A DNA stretch of 64,000 bases from Acidocella sp. 20-57-95 (GCA_002255575.1 NCAT01000001.1:167024-231023), one strand, 5' to 3'. Counted from the stretch's first letter, positions 40,360-48,639 are shown. Numbers and translations are program-made. The notes: generated by a model not told the origin, from the sequence alone.

Positions 40360-41237
40360 GGCGCGCGCGCCAGCGGGTGATGCGCCTGCATCAGCTTCTC
40401 TAACCGCTCGGCGAGCACATGGGTGTAAATCTGGGTGGTGGCGATGTCCGAATGGCCCAGCAATTTCTGCAAACTGCGTAAATCCGCGCCGCGGGCCAGC
40501 AAGTGCGAGGCAAATGAATGCCGCAGCACGTGCGGTGAGAGCCGCGCCGGGTCGATATTGGCTTTCAACGCCACCTGCTTGAGCAGCAACGCAAAACCCT
40601 GCCGTGTCATCGCCGTGCCCGCCGCCCGCCCGGCGAATAAATACCGCGCCTTGGCCGGGCTCACTTTACGCAAATTCAGCGCCGCCTGCTTGGCTACATC
40701 CGAGAGCGGCACAATCCGCTCGCGCCCGCCTTTGCCTTTTATCATCAGCGTCTGTGCGTCGGTGGAAAGAGCCGCCGCCGGGAGTGCTAGCAGTTCCGAA
40801 ACCCGCAGCCCCGTTGCGTAAAGTATCTCCAGCCCCGCCGTCGCCTTTACCCCTTGCACACCTGGGTGATCAGAAGCGGCTTTCAGCAGCGCATCCACCT
40901 CCGCCTCGCTCAAAAACTTCGGCAGTGATTGCGGCAGCTTGGGCGTTGAAATGTCCGCTGCTGGGTTATCCTCGCGGTTGCCTTCGCGCAGCATAAACAG
41001 GAAAAATTGCCGCAAGGCTGAAAGCCGCCTGGCCTGGGTGCGGGCCGAACTGCCTGTCGCGGCCAGCGAGGCCACATAATCAGCCACCGCCGCCGCATTC
41101 GCCCGGCCCGGCGCGCCGCCGCAAAAAACTTCAAAATCGCTCAAATCTGCCGCATAGGCCGCCAGCGTATTGGCCGCCGCCCCCCGCTCAGCGGCCAGCA
41201 TTTCCAAAAACGCCTCAATATGCCCATCTATCCCCAT
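40326..41237 (-). CDS. xerD: tyrosine recombinase XerD (or XerC)
   Basis: Site-specific recombinase of 303 aa that resolves chromosome dimers at dif. The N-terminal SAM-like core-binding domain starts HIEAFLEMLAAERGAAANTL. The catalytic residues are Arg in ATGLRVSELL, Lys in KGKGGRER, His-x-x-Arg in HVLRHSFASHLL, His in LGHSDIATTQIYTHV and the final Tyr in the same segment. The ATG at 41237 matches family length; the frame stays open to 41279. It diverges from aroKB, and its end overlaps gtrA. XerD fits better than XerC, but they are hard to separate by eye. It is chromosomal and not linked to any phage genes. Confidence 0.85.
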   Translation of the reverse strand: MGIDGHIEAFLEMLAAERGAAANTLAAYAADLSDFEVFCGGAPGRANAAAVADYVASLAATGSSARTQARRLSALRQFFLFMLREGNREDNPAADISTPKLPQSLPKFLSEAEVDALLKAASDHPGVQGVKATAGLEILYATGLRVSELLALPAAALSTDAQTLMIKGKGGRERIVPLSDVAKQAALNLRKVSPAKARYLFAGRAAGTAMTRQGFALLLKQVALKANIDPARLSPHVLRHSFASHLLARGADLRSLQKLLGHSDIATTQIYTHVLAERLEKLMQAHHPLARAPQAKTKRLERK

Positions 41238-41265
41238 AGGCCTGATGTGATAAGCCGTCCTGACG

Positions 41266-42912
41266 ATGCTTAACAACACTCAACAAATCGCCCTCCCGCC
41301 CGGCAAGAGCCTTGTGCTCGTCGGGCTGATGGGGGCGGGTAAAACGGCCATCGGCAAGCGGCTCGCCGCCCGGCTGAATTTGCCTTTCTACGATTCCGAC
41401 CAGGAAATTGAACGCGCCGCCGGCATGACCGTGGCCGAGATTTTCGCCCGCCATGGTGAGCCACATTTCCGCGCCGGCGAAAAACGCGTGATCGAACGGC
41501 TGCTGGCGGAAGGCCCGATTGTGCTGGCCACCGGTGGTGGCGCCTTCATGGATGGCGAAACCCGCGAGAACGTGGCCCGCCACGCCATTTCCGTCTGGCT
41601 CAATAGCCCGGTGCCTATTCTGCTCAACCGCGTGCGCGGCCGCACCCACCGCCCGCTGCTCAATGGCGGCGACCCTGCCGAGATATTACAGCGCCTATTG
41701 GCCGTGCGCGGCCCGGTCTATGCTCTGGCCGATCTTATCATCCCTGGCTCCGAGGACCCTCCCGACGTGACCACCCAAAATGTACTCGATAAAATTGCCA
41801 CCTATGCGCAACCGCGCCGGGTGGCGGTAAAGCTTAGCCAGACCGAATACGAGGTTCTGATCGGGCCGGATTTACTCAACCGCGCCGGTGCCTTGATGCA
41901 CAAGGTCATCCCACAGCCACGGGTGGTCATCATCACCGATGAGACGGTCGCCGCGCTGCATCTGCACACCCTGCAAACAAGCCTGGAGCGGGTTGGCATC
42001 GCCCATGACACGGTGCGCGTAAAACCCGGCGAGGCTTCCAAAAATGTTGAGACTTGGAGCTTCGTGGTCAGCGAATTGCTCAGCCGCAAAGTTGACCGCC
42101 ATACCACCATCATCGCACTCGGCGGTGGGGTGATCGGCGATCTCGCCGGCTTCGCCGCCGCCGCTACGCTGCGTGGCCTGCCCTTCATTCAAATTCCCAC
42201 CACGCTGCTGGCGCAAGTGGACTCCAGCGTTGGCGGCAAAACCGGCATCAACTCTCCGCACGGCAAAAACCTCATCGGCGCCTTCCACCAACCCCGGCTG
42301 GTGCTTGCCGATACCTCAATCCTCGCCAGCTTGCCCATCCGCGAATGGCGCGCCGGCTACGCCGAAATCGTCAAAGCCGGGCTGATCGCGGATGCCACCC
42401 TGTACGCCTGGTGCGAAGCCAACGGTGCCGCGATGCTGAACGGTGACGCCACCCTTCTCGCGCAAGCCGTTGAACGCGCCGTGGCGTTCAAAGCCGCCGT
42501 GGTGGCCGACGACGAACGCGAGGAAAAGAAAAACGGTGGCCGCGCTTTGCTGAACCTCGGCCATACATTCGGCCACGCTTTGGAAGCCGAAACCGGCTAC
42601 GGCAACGGCTTACTCCACGGCGAAGCCGTCGCCATCGGCATCATCCTCGCCACCCAACTCTCCGCCAATCTCGGCTTCTGCCCGCAAGAAGATAGCAGCC
42701 GCATCGCCGCCCATTTCGCCGCCGTCGGCCTGCCAACCCGCATCAACGCCCTCCCGGCCGAACATCTCCTCGCCCACATGAAACAAGACAAGAAAATGCG
42801 CGGCGGCTCCCTAACCTTCATCCTCACCCACGGTATCGGCCAAGCCTTTACCCACGCCAACGTCACCGAAGACGCCGTCCGCAACGTGATGCTGGCAAAT
42901 GGAGCTGTGTGA
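41266..42912 (+). CDS. aroKB: bifunctional shikimate kinase / 3-dehydroquinate synthase fusion
   Basis: Single frame of 548 aa with no stop or shift between domains. Residues 1-180 are shikimate kinase: P-loop GLMGAGKTAIGKR (from Gly20), DSDQEIERAAG for shikimate binding and ATGGGAF. Residues 185-548 are dehydroquinate synthase, with LGGGVIGDLAGFAAA and PTTLLAQVDSSVGGKTGINS for NAD and substrate, and metal-site histidines in NLGHTFGHALE and LLHGEAVAIG. The two enzymes are steps 2 and 5 of the shikimate pathway. They are separate in E. coli, where aroK and aroB are adjacent, so the fusion probably arose from that order. It is followed by a palindromic element. Confidence 0.95.
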   Translation: MLNNTQQIALPPGKSLVLVGLMGAGKTAIGKRLAARLNLPFYDSDQEIERAAGMTVAEIFARHGEPHFRAGEKRVIERLLAEGPIVLATGGGAFMDGETRENVARHAISVWLNSPVPILLNRVRGRTHRPLLNGGDPAEILQRLLAVRGPVYALADLIIPGSEDPPDVTTQNVLDKIATYAQPRRVAVKLSQTEYEVLIGPDLLNRAGALMHKVIPQPRVVIITDETVAALHLHTLQTSLERVGIAHDTVRVKPGEASKNVETWSFVVSELLSRKVDRHTTIIALGGGVIGDLAGFAAAATLRGLPFIQIPTTLLAQVDSSVGGKTGINSPHGKNLIGAFHQPRLVLADTSILASLPIREWRAGYAEIVKAGLIADATLYAWCEANGAAMLNGDATLLAQAVERAVAFKAAVVADDEREEKKNGGRALLNLGHTFGHALEAETGYGNGLLHGEAVAIGIILATQLSANLGFCPQEDSSRIAAHFAAVGLPTRINALPAEHLLAHMKQDKKMRGGSLTFILTHGIGQAFTHANVTEDAVRNVMLANGAV

Positions 42913-42925
42913 GGTGAAGTAAGAT

Positions 42926-43107
42926 CAGGGGGCGCTGCCCCCTGAACCCCCGCCAAAGGCTGAGCCTTTGGAATCCATTAGTTAGGGGTCTGAAAAGGGG
43001 GCCACTCGCTGGTGTTTCAACACCAATGGGTGGCCCCCTTTTCTGACCCTTAATTAGTCGGTTCTAAGGGCTGCGCCCTTAGCGGGGTCCAGGGGCGGCG
43101 CCCCTGG
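42926..43107. repeat. five-hairpin intergenic repeat, copy 1
   Basis: A 182-bp element made of serial perfect or near-perfect hairpins: CAGGGGGC/GCCCCCTG (42926-42944), CCAAAGGC/GCCTTTGG (42953-42971), a central 20-bp stem with one mismatch (42986-43005 with 43030-43049) that holds GGTGT/ACACC in its loop, CTAAGGGC/GCCCTTAG (43064-43082) and CCAGGGGC/GCCCCTGG (43089-43107). It fills the gap between the ends of aroKB and the MaoC-like gene. No protein-coding content and no T-run, so it is not a plain terminator. A second copy with the same order is at 56359-56535. Confidence 0.88.
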
Positions 43108-43110
43108 CCT

Positions 43111-43971
43111 TTACTTCACCTCAAACACTCCATTGCCCACCACCACGATGTCGCGTTCGACGGCGCGGGCGCGGAAGTGGCCGGTGTGCCAGATTTCGGT
43201 TCGGATGGTTTCACCGGGGAAGACGGGGGCGGAGAAGCGGCAGCCGAGTTTGGTGAGGTGGGTTGGGTTGTAGTTGCTGATGGCTTTGAGCAGGGCGTGG
43301 GTGGTGACGCCGAAGGTGCAGAGGCCGTGCAGGATGGGGCGTGGGAAGCCGGCGCGGGCGGCGAATTTCGGGGCGGCGTGCAGGGGGTTATCGTCGCCAT
43401 TGAAGCGGTAATACAGGGCTTGTTCGGGGCGGGTTGGCAGGTCGATGGTGATATCGGGCGGGCCGTCAGGGGTTTTGGGCAGAATTGGGGTGGTGCCGGT
43501 TGCGGGGCCGCCGAAGCCGCCATCGCCGCGTAGAAATATGGTGGCGGTGGTGGTGGCTAGATGCACACCGGTTTTGGCGTCGGTGATTTCGCGTTCCATT
43601 ACCATCAGGGCGCCTCGGCCTTCACCTTTATCGATCAGGCTGGCGATGCGGTTACGCCCAATCACCTCTTGGCCTGGCAGGAGTGGGGCGAACAAAGCGA
43701 CCATTTGTTCGCCATGCACCACTTTCACATGGTCGATGCCGGTGCGCGGGTCGGCGATAAAGCCGGTTGGGTAGCCCAGGATAACGGGCATGGATGGCAG
43801 GATTTTCATCGTACGGTCGAAATCCACATAGTCGAGCTGCGCCTCATCCATCGGGTCCGCCCCCAGCCCGCAAGAGAGCGCGTATAAGGCGGCGTCGCGT
43901 TTGCTAATGGTTTGGCGCACCTCCGGGATCTGTAGGTTCATCAGTGTTTCGTAGTGGATCGGCATCGACAC
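43111..43971 (-). CDS. MaoC-like enoyl-CoA hydratase (hydratase 2 type)
   Basis: Double hot-dog protein of 286 aa. The hydratase 2 motif YRFNGDDNPLHAAPKFAARA, followed by GFPRPILHGLC near residue 215, is the (R)-specific enoyl-CoA hydratase signature with catalytic Asp and His. The first half is a degenerate hot-dog fold, as in peroxisomal MFE-2. It hydrates trans-2-enoyl-CoA, and may supply or remove (R)-3-hydroxyacyl-CoA in fatty acid or PHA metabolism. No acyl-CoA partner genes adjoin. The stop is four bases after the palindromic element. Confidence 0.87.
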   Translation of the reverse strand: MSMPIHYETLMNLQIPEVRQTISKRDAALYALSCGLGADPMDEAQLDYVDFDRTMKILPSMPVILGYPTGFIADPRTGIDHVKVVHGEQMVALFAPLLPGQEVIGRNRIASLIDKGEGRGALMVMEREITDAKTGVHLATTTATIFLRGDGGFGGPATGTTPILPKTPDGPPDITIDLPTRPEQALYYRFNGDDNPLHAAPKFAARAGFPRPILHGLCTFGVTTHALLKAISNYNPTHLTKLGCRFSAPVFPGETIRTEIWHTGHFRARAVERDIVVVGNGVFEVK

Positions 43972-44039
43972 TCCAGGCTATTGTTTGCACGGAGTGTGAA
44001 GCTTGGTTGACAGGCAGGCAAGCCCGTTTCAGGCACCGG

Positions 44040-44480
44040 TTACGGCGCTGTGCTAGACCTTAAAACGGCGATTTCATGCTGTATCTGGTCCGTGGCGAGA
44101 CGGCATTCGCGCAGCATCAAAGCGCTGCCCGCCACAATCATACACATACCGCCAATCGTAACGGCAACGGGCAGCCAGCTCAGTTGGTTGCCGGACATAT
44201 GATCCGCCGCCACCGCAAAACTGCTTAAAACAAAACATACGACTGCAACGAAATAACAACGCAACGCGCCTTCGGCCAGCATCGCGCGGCGTTCAAATCG
44301 CCGTAATTCATGATGTTCGACAATATGTTCCGGGCGTTCGGATAATTTGCGAACCCGGTCGATCACGCGGGCCAGGCGTATCAAGGTGGTGGCAATTAAC
44401 GAGGCTGACGCGCCGATCAGCAATGCCGGGCTGATCATGGCCGTGATCAGCGATTGCGCCTGTGAAAACCCGCCCAGCAT
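44040..44480 (-). CDS. DUF2721 family membrane protein
   Basis: Protein of 146 aa with three predicted helices: MISPALLIGASASLIATTLI, LRCYFVAVVCFVLSSFAVAA and LPVAVTIGGMCMIVAGSALM. The pattern LARVIDRVRKL after the first helix fits the DUF2721 family of unknown function. Its ATG abuts the stop of the isochorismatase-like gene with no gap, so the two are probably one transcript, though no functional link is known. Confidence 0.72.
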   Translation of the reverse strand: MLGGFSQAQSLITAMISPALLIGASASLIATTLIRLARVIDRVRKLSERPEHIVEHHELRRFERRAMLAEGALRCYFVAVVCFVLSSFAVAADHMSGNQLSWLPVAVTIGGMCMIVAGSALMLRECRLATDQIQHEIAVLRSSTAP

Positions 44481-45041
44481 TTAGCCGCTGATGGTTTCGT
44501 ACATGATACCGAGTGTGGCCCCACCCAGTTGCGTTGAAAAATCACCGGCCAATTCGCCGGCCAAGGTGGTGACGGAGGTGGTCACCCCGCCAGCCGCGGT
44601 AATTCGGCGCCATGCGGCATCCTCGGTTCGTGGGCTGATCCCGCCGCACGCATCAACCGCCACATGCACTTGGTAGCCTGCGGCCAGCGCATCGAGCGCG
44701 GTTCTCTGCACCACAATCTCACTCGCAACGCCCGAGAGGATCAGAATTTTCCGGCCCGTGGCGGCCAGGGCGGCAACCAGCCCGGCATCCGCGAATGCCG
44801 ATGTTTGGTACCGCATACTGGCTTGGGGGTGACCCAAGGGGGCTAAAACATCGTCTAAGAACGCCCCGCCCGGCGGCACGGCGGAGAGCAAGCTTGGCAG
44901 TTTATGTAAAGCCGCAAGCTTTGCCAGCGCCCCGGCCGCGCGGGTCAAACGCGGCAGCGTGACAGTCTGGCTATTTTTAACGATCTCTTCCTGCAAATCC
45001 AGGAAAAGCACGGCGACGTTGGCGCTGGTGGGGATGTCCAT
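44481..45041 (-). CDS. isochorismatase-fold hydrolase lacking the catalytic cysteine
   Basis: Alpha/beta protein of 186 aa with the isochorismatase fold: Asp15 in LFLDLQEE is the conserved acid, and GVASEIVVQRTALDALAAGYQVHV is cut here only as the region at 104-127. In cysteine hydrolases such as nicotinamidase or YcaC, the position of Val110 is the nucleophile Cys, and Arg77 stands where Lys is usual. True isochorismatases also lack the Cys, so an isochorismate-like reaction or a non-hydrolytic role is possible. It diverges from the LysR gene, which may regulate it. Confidence 0.75.
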   Translation of the reverse strand: MDIPTSANVAVLFLDLQEEIVKNSQTVTLPRLTRAAGALAKLAALHKLPSLLSAVPPGGAFLDDVLAPLGHPQASMRYQTSAFADAGLVAALAATGRKILILSGVASEIVVQRTALDALAAGYQVHVAVDACGGISPRTEDAAWRRITAAGGVTTSVTTLAGELAGDFSTQLGGATLGIMYETISG

Positions 45042-45101
45042 GAGGGTCTCTCTTTTGCAGGGTTTTGAACGCGAATTCGTCCGAAATGTCGCTGGCGAGG
45101 A

Positions 45102-45127
45102 ATATTTCCAATAAGTGAAACAAATAT
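45102..45127. promoter_or_regulatory. candidate LysR-type operator in the divergent gap
   Basis: ATATTT (45102-45107) and AAATAT (45122-45127) form a dyad separated by 14 bases, matching the T-N11-A theme of LysR binding sites. It lies between the divergent isochorismatase-like and LysR genes, 15 bases before the LysR ATG, a place typical of autoregulation. Confidence 0.4.
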
Positions 45128-45141
45128 CGTATATTCATTTT

Positions 45142-46047
45142 ATGGATTTACGGCAGATTGACCTCAACCTGATGGTCGCCTTTGAGGCATTGATGGAATT
45201 TGGCAGCGTGTCGGAGGCGGCACGGCATTTGGGCATGAGCCAACCGGCCATGAGCAGCAATCTTGCGCGGCTGCGGCTGTTGTTCGGCGATGATTTATTT
45301 GTTCGCTCTGGCCGGGTGATGCTGCCAACCCGGCGGGCGACCGCCTTGCAAATTCCCATCTCCCAAGCCTTGGCGCAATTACGCGTCGCAATAAATCCGC
45401 CGGCATTATTTGAGGCGTCAACCTCGCGCCGGGTTTTTAACATCAGCGGCGGTGATTATGCGGCGATGGTAATTCTGCCGCATCTGGCGGCTTATGTAGC
45501 GCGCGAGGCTCCTTGCGTGGATTTGCGGTTTCGGTTTGTGGAGAGAGGGGCGATCCCTGAATGGCTCGATACCGGCCGGTTGGATTTAGCGCTGGGCGTA
45601 TTCCCCAACCCTCCCAAACGTCTGGCCTTAAAACCGCTCTTTGAAGAAAATTTCGTGTGTTTAGCCCGGCGAGATCATCCTGCCCTGCAAGACGGCATGA
45701 CATTAGCGGCATTTACCGCGATGCCGCATTTATTGGTAACTGAACGCGGCGACGCAACCGGCGCGGTGGATGAGGCCTTGGGCAAACGAGGCTTGACCCG
45801 GCGGATTGCGCTGACCGTCCCGCATGCTCTGGTACTGCCCAGCATTTTGCCCCGCAGTGACATGGTCGCCACCATCGGGACCCGTGCGGCAAACTTATTT
45901 GCGCCATCAACCGCCCTTGCAATTCACCAGGTACCACTCGCGATGCACCCCTGGCGCATGTCCATGATGTGGTCGCGCCAGCAGGCAAGCGATGTCGGGC
46001 TGCGTTGGCTGCGCGATATTTTGAGCCAGATCGGCAAAGCGGCCTAA
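45142..46047 (+). CDS. LysR family transcriptional regulator
   Basis: Regulator of 301 aa. The helix-turn-helix lies at residues 4-62 (LRQIDLNLMVAFEALMEFGS, then SEAARHLGMSQPAMSSNLARL). The substrate-binding domain follows from about residue 95. The ATG at 45142 gives the canonical MDLRQIDLNLMVAFEAL start; the frame opens earlier, but without a ribosome site. It diverges from the isochorismatase-like gene, whose promoter it probably controls, and precedes an MFS pump on the same strand, which may also be a target. Confidence 0.87.
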   Translation: MDLRQIDLNLMVAFEALMEFGSVSEAARHLGMSQPAMSSNLARLRLLFGDDLFVRSGRVMLPTRRATALQIPISQALAQLRVAINPPALFEASTSRRVFNISGGDYAAMVILPHLAAYVAREAPCVDLRFRFVERGAIPEWLDTGRLDLALGVFPNPPKRLALKPLFEENFVCLARRDHPALQDGMTLAAFTAMPHLLVTERGDATGAVDEALGKRGLTRRIALTVPHALVLPSILPRSDMVATIGTRAANLFAPSTALAIHQVPLAMHPWRMSMMWSRQQASDVGLRWLRDILSQIGKAA

Positions 46048-46083
46048 GCGTAACAAATTGTATGTCACTCTACTTTCCCTCAT

Positions 46084-46113
46084 AAATCCTCTATCCTCTA
46101 TCAAGGAGGATTT
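46084..46113 (+). promoter_or_regulatory. Shine-Dalgarno-sequestering hairpin before the MFS gene
   Basis: AAATCCTC (46084-46091) is exactly complementary to GAGGATTT (46106-46113), which includes the strong AAGGAGGA ribosome site of the downstream TTG start at 46117. A second anti-Shine-Dalgarno copy, ATCCTC at 46093-46098, could pair in another register with GAGGAT. Base pairing would hide the ribosome site, so translation may be controlled by structure. Confidence 0.45.
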
Positions 46114-46116
46114 GGT

Positions 46117-47526
46117 TTGGCGTTGCCGACACGGAAAATTGTGCCGCTGATTGTGGCCTGCGCGCTGTTCATGCAGCAGATGGATTCCACCGCACTCGCC
46201 ACCTCCCTGCCCTCGATGGCAGAATCACTTGGTGTGAGCGCGCTGCGGCTGCATCTGGCCATCACATCCTACCTGATGGCGCTGGCGATTTTTCTGCCGG
46301 TCAGCGGTTGGGTGGCGGATAAATTCGGGCCACGCCGGGTGTTTTGCACCGCCATTGCAGTATTCACCACCGGGTCAATTTTATGTGGCGTATCGGTCAG
46401 CATCGACACTTTGGTCGCCGCGCGGGTCCTGCAGGGGATCGGCGGGGCGATGATGGTACCGGTTGGGCGGCTTATCCTTGTGCGCTCCGTTGAGAAGGCT
46501 GAACTTCTCCCGGCGATGGTGCTGATGAACATGACCGCCATCGTGGGTCCGGCCACCGGCCCGCTGCTTGGCGGTGCGATTACGAGCTTTTTTTCGTGGC
46601 GGTGGATTTTCTGGATCAACGTGCCGGCCGGCATTCTGGGCATTATCCTCACATTGCTGTTTATCCAAGACGTCAACCGCACCGAAGTGAAGCGATTCGA
46701 CTGGCCAGGCTTTGCCCTCACTGGTCTTGGATTCGGCTGCCTGATGGCGGGGCTGGATTCGTTCTCGGGCGCACTCAGCGGTGATATTTGGCCGTTGCTA
46801 CTGTTGCTGGCCGGCACCGCCACGCTGGTGGTCTATTATCATTATTCCCGCCGGGTGAGTAACCCGATTTTGGATTTACGCTTATTCCGCTTGAAAACAT
46901 TCCGAATTAGCGTGATCGGCGGCAGCATTTTCCGGTTGGGCTTTGGCGCCATTCCTTTCCTGCTGCCACTGCTGATGCAAATCGGGCTCGGCTATTCTCC
47001 CCTGCAATCGGGCAGCATCACGTTTATCTCTTCCGCCGGGTCTTTTGGGGTGCGAACCATCACGCGCCGTGTGATTAAGAAATTCGGGTTCCGCAATATT
47101 CTGATCGTGAATGGGCTGATCACTGGTGCCTTCATGATTTTATACGGCATGTTCGATACCTCGACCTCCCGCTGGTTTATGATGGCGGTCATTTTCGGCG
47201 GCGGCGTGTTCCGGGCGCTGCAAATGACCTGCACCAACACGATCGCCTTTGCCGATGTAAACAATACTCAAATGCGCGATGCGACCAGCATGAGCCAAAT
47301 GTCACAGCGGCTCTCACAAGTTAGCGGTGTGGCCCTGGCGGCTTTGGTGCTGGGGTTGGCAGGCGATGGCGGTGCCCATCTCACCTTACATGCCTTCAAA
47401 ATAGCGTTTTGGGTGGTGGGGGCATTCTCGGCGCTGTCGGTCGTGTCGTTCTGGCAATTACAGCCAGAAGCAGGGGCAGAAATTGCCGGGCGCGAAGATG
47501 GAATGCCACAAAAGCTCGGTCGTTGA
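46117..47526 (+). CDS. MFS drug efflux transporter, DHA2 (EmrB/QacA) family
   Basis: Inner membrane proton antiporter of 469 aa with about 14 helices. Motif D1 is seen in QQMDSTALATSLPSMAESLG, motif A in GWVADKFGPRRVF, and motif C in GPATGPLLGGAI (helix 5). It probably exports drugs or toxic aromatics. TTG start at 46117 with AAGGAGGA seven bases upstream. It lies after the LysR gene, which could regulate it; no EmrA-like adaptor is adjacent. Confidence 0.88.
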   Translation: MALPTRKIVPLIVACALFMQQMDSTALATSLPSMAESLGVSALRLHLAITSYLMALAIFLPVSGWVADKFGPRRVFCTAIAVFTTGSILCGVSVSIDTLVAARVLQGIGGAMMVPVGRLILVRSVEKAELLPAMVLMNMTAIVGPATGPLLGGAITSFFSWRWIFWINVPAGILGIILTLLFIQDVNRTEVKRFDWPGFALTGLGFGCLMAGLDSFSGALSGDIWPLLLLLAGTATLVVYYHYSRRVSNPILDLRLFRLKTFRISVIGGSIFRLGFGAIPFLLPLLMQIGLGYSPLQSGSITFISSAGSFGVRTITRRVIKKFGFRNILIVNGLITGAFMILYGMFDTSTSRWFMMAVIFGGGVFRALQMTCTNTIAFADVNNTQMRDATSMSQMSQRLSQVSGVALAALVLGLAGDGGAHLTLHAFKIAFWVVGAFSALSVVSFWQLQPEAGAEIAGREDGMPQKLGR

Positions 47527-47601
47527 CGTACCGCTCACCTTATGAGAATGTATTATTAATAAAACTTTTGTGCGCAATACGCACGCGCCTTGGGAGCTAT
47601 T

Positions 47602-48570
47602 ATGAGCATTTTATCTAAACCGACCCGCCGTGAGAGTTTTGGCCTAGCCGCCGGAGCCGGCCTGTTGCTGGCCGGGGGAGGCCGCGCGGTTGCGGCACAA
47701 TTCCCAGACCATCCGATTAACTTTATTATCCCCTATGCTGCGGGCGGCGATTTTGACTCCTATGTGCGCGAATTTTGCGGCATTCTGACCAAGAGCCTGG
47801 GTGTGAATGTGGTGCCGATCAACCAACCTGGTGCCGCCGGCGCGGAAGCGATTTTCACCCTCGGCCAAGACGCGCCAGATGGCTATAACATGGCCATCGC
47901 CAACCTGCCCGGCCTGCTGCACGTGAAGCCGAAGCCGGGCTTTGATGTGAATAAAATGACCTGGCTTGCCAATCTTGGCCGTGACACTTTGGGCCTGGCC
48001 GTGGCAGCCAACAGCCCGATTAAAACCATCGCTGATTTACAGGCATTATCGGCCCAGCGGGTGATTAAAATGTCCTCCTCGGGCAAGGCCTCGGCTGATT
48101 ATCTGGTCAGCAAGATCATCGCCGGCGTTTTCAAGCTCAATGTCAGCATTGTCAGCGGCTATGAAGGCTCGGTCAGCTCGATGATCGCGGTGGCGCGCGG
48201 TGATGTGGACGTGACTGTGCATTCGCTCGCCTCGATCGCCAATATGGAACAATCCAAGCTGATGCGTTTGATGTTCGTGTTTGACGAGAAATCGCCGGTG
48301 CCGGGGGTTGAAGATGCAACCTCAGTGGGGCAGCCGAACCTTGGCAAATTATTCCAGTTCCGCACGGTGGCTGCCCCACCGAATTTACCGGACGAAATTG
48401 CAGCCAAGCTCTCGCACGCCTTGGTGGCAGCGACGAAATCACCGGAGGCCCAAGCCTGGGCAGCCAAGATAAAAACCACCTTGTACCCGATGGGCCGCAA
48501 GGAAACTCTGGCCATGATCAAGGAACAAGAAGGCTTGTTGGAAACCTATAAGGACTTTCTGGCAGCTTAA
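47602..48570 (+). CDS. tripartite tricarboxylate (Bug family) substrate-binding protein
   Basis: Periplasmic receptor of 322 aa. ATG at 47602 with GGGAG five bases before. The N-terminus has a Tat-like signal (TRRESFGLAAGAGLLLAGG). The mature start FPDHPINFIIPYAAGGDFD is the Bug/TctC signature, with the ligand-binding loop GAAGAEAIF following. These proteins feed TctAB, which is not encoded nearby, so this is another orphan receptor. Bug proteins are expanded in some proteobacteria, so this may be one of many. Confidence 0.86.
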   Translation: MSILSKPTRRESFGLAAGAGLLLAGGGRAVAAQFPDHPINFIIPYAAGGDFDSYVREFCGILTKSLGVNVVPINQPGAAGAEAIFTLGQDAPDGYNMAIANLPGLLHVKPKPGFDVNKMTWLANLGRDTLGLAVAANSPIKTIADLQALSAQRVIKMSSSGKASADYLVSKIIAGVFKLNVSIVSGYEGSVSSMIAVARGDVDVTVHSLASIANMEQSKLMRLMFVFDEKSPVPGVEDATSVGQPNLGKLFQFRTVAAPPNLPDEIAAKLSHALVAATKSPEAQAWAAKIKTTLYPMGRKETLAMIKEQEGLLETYKDFLAA

Positions 48571-48591
48571 ATCAGTTGACCTGGGGCGGCG

Positions 48592-48622
48592 AAAAGGCAG
48601 GCGCTCAAAACGCCTGCTTTTT
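48592..48622. terminator. bidirectional Rho-independent terminator
   Basis: GCAGGCG (48597-48603) pairs with CGCCTGC (48611-48617) around a seven-base loop, with AAAA before the stem and TTTTT after. It separates the convergent Bug and lytic transglycosylase genes and would end both transcripts. Confidence 0.85.
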
Positions 48623-48639
48623 CTATGCGTGAGTCACAA

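Noticed and set aside
40326..41237. Phage or island integrase
   Set aside because: No phage genes, direct repeats or tRNA lie next to it, and length and motifs fit the chromosomal XerC/D recombinases.
42926..43107. Rho-independent terminator
   Set aside because: The stems are strong but none is followed by a T-run, and the multi-hairpin layout recurs elsewhere as a repeat family.
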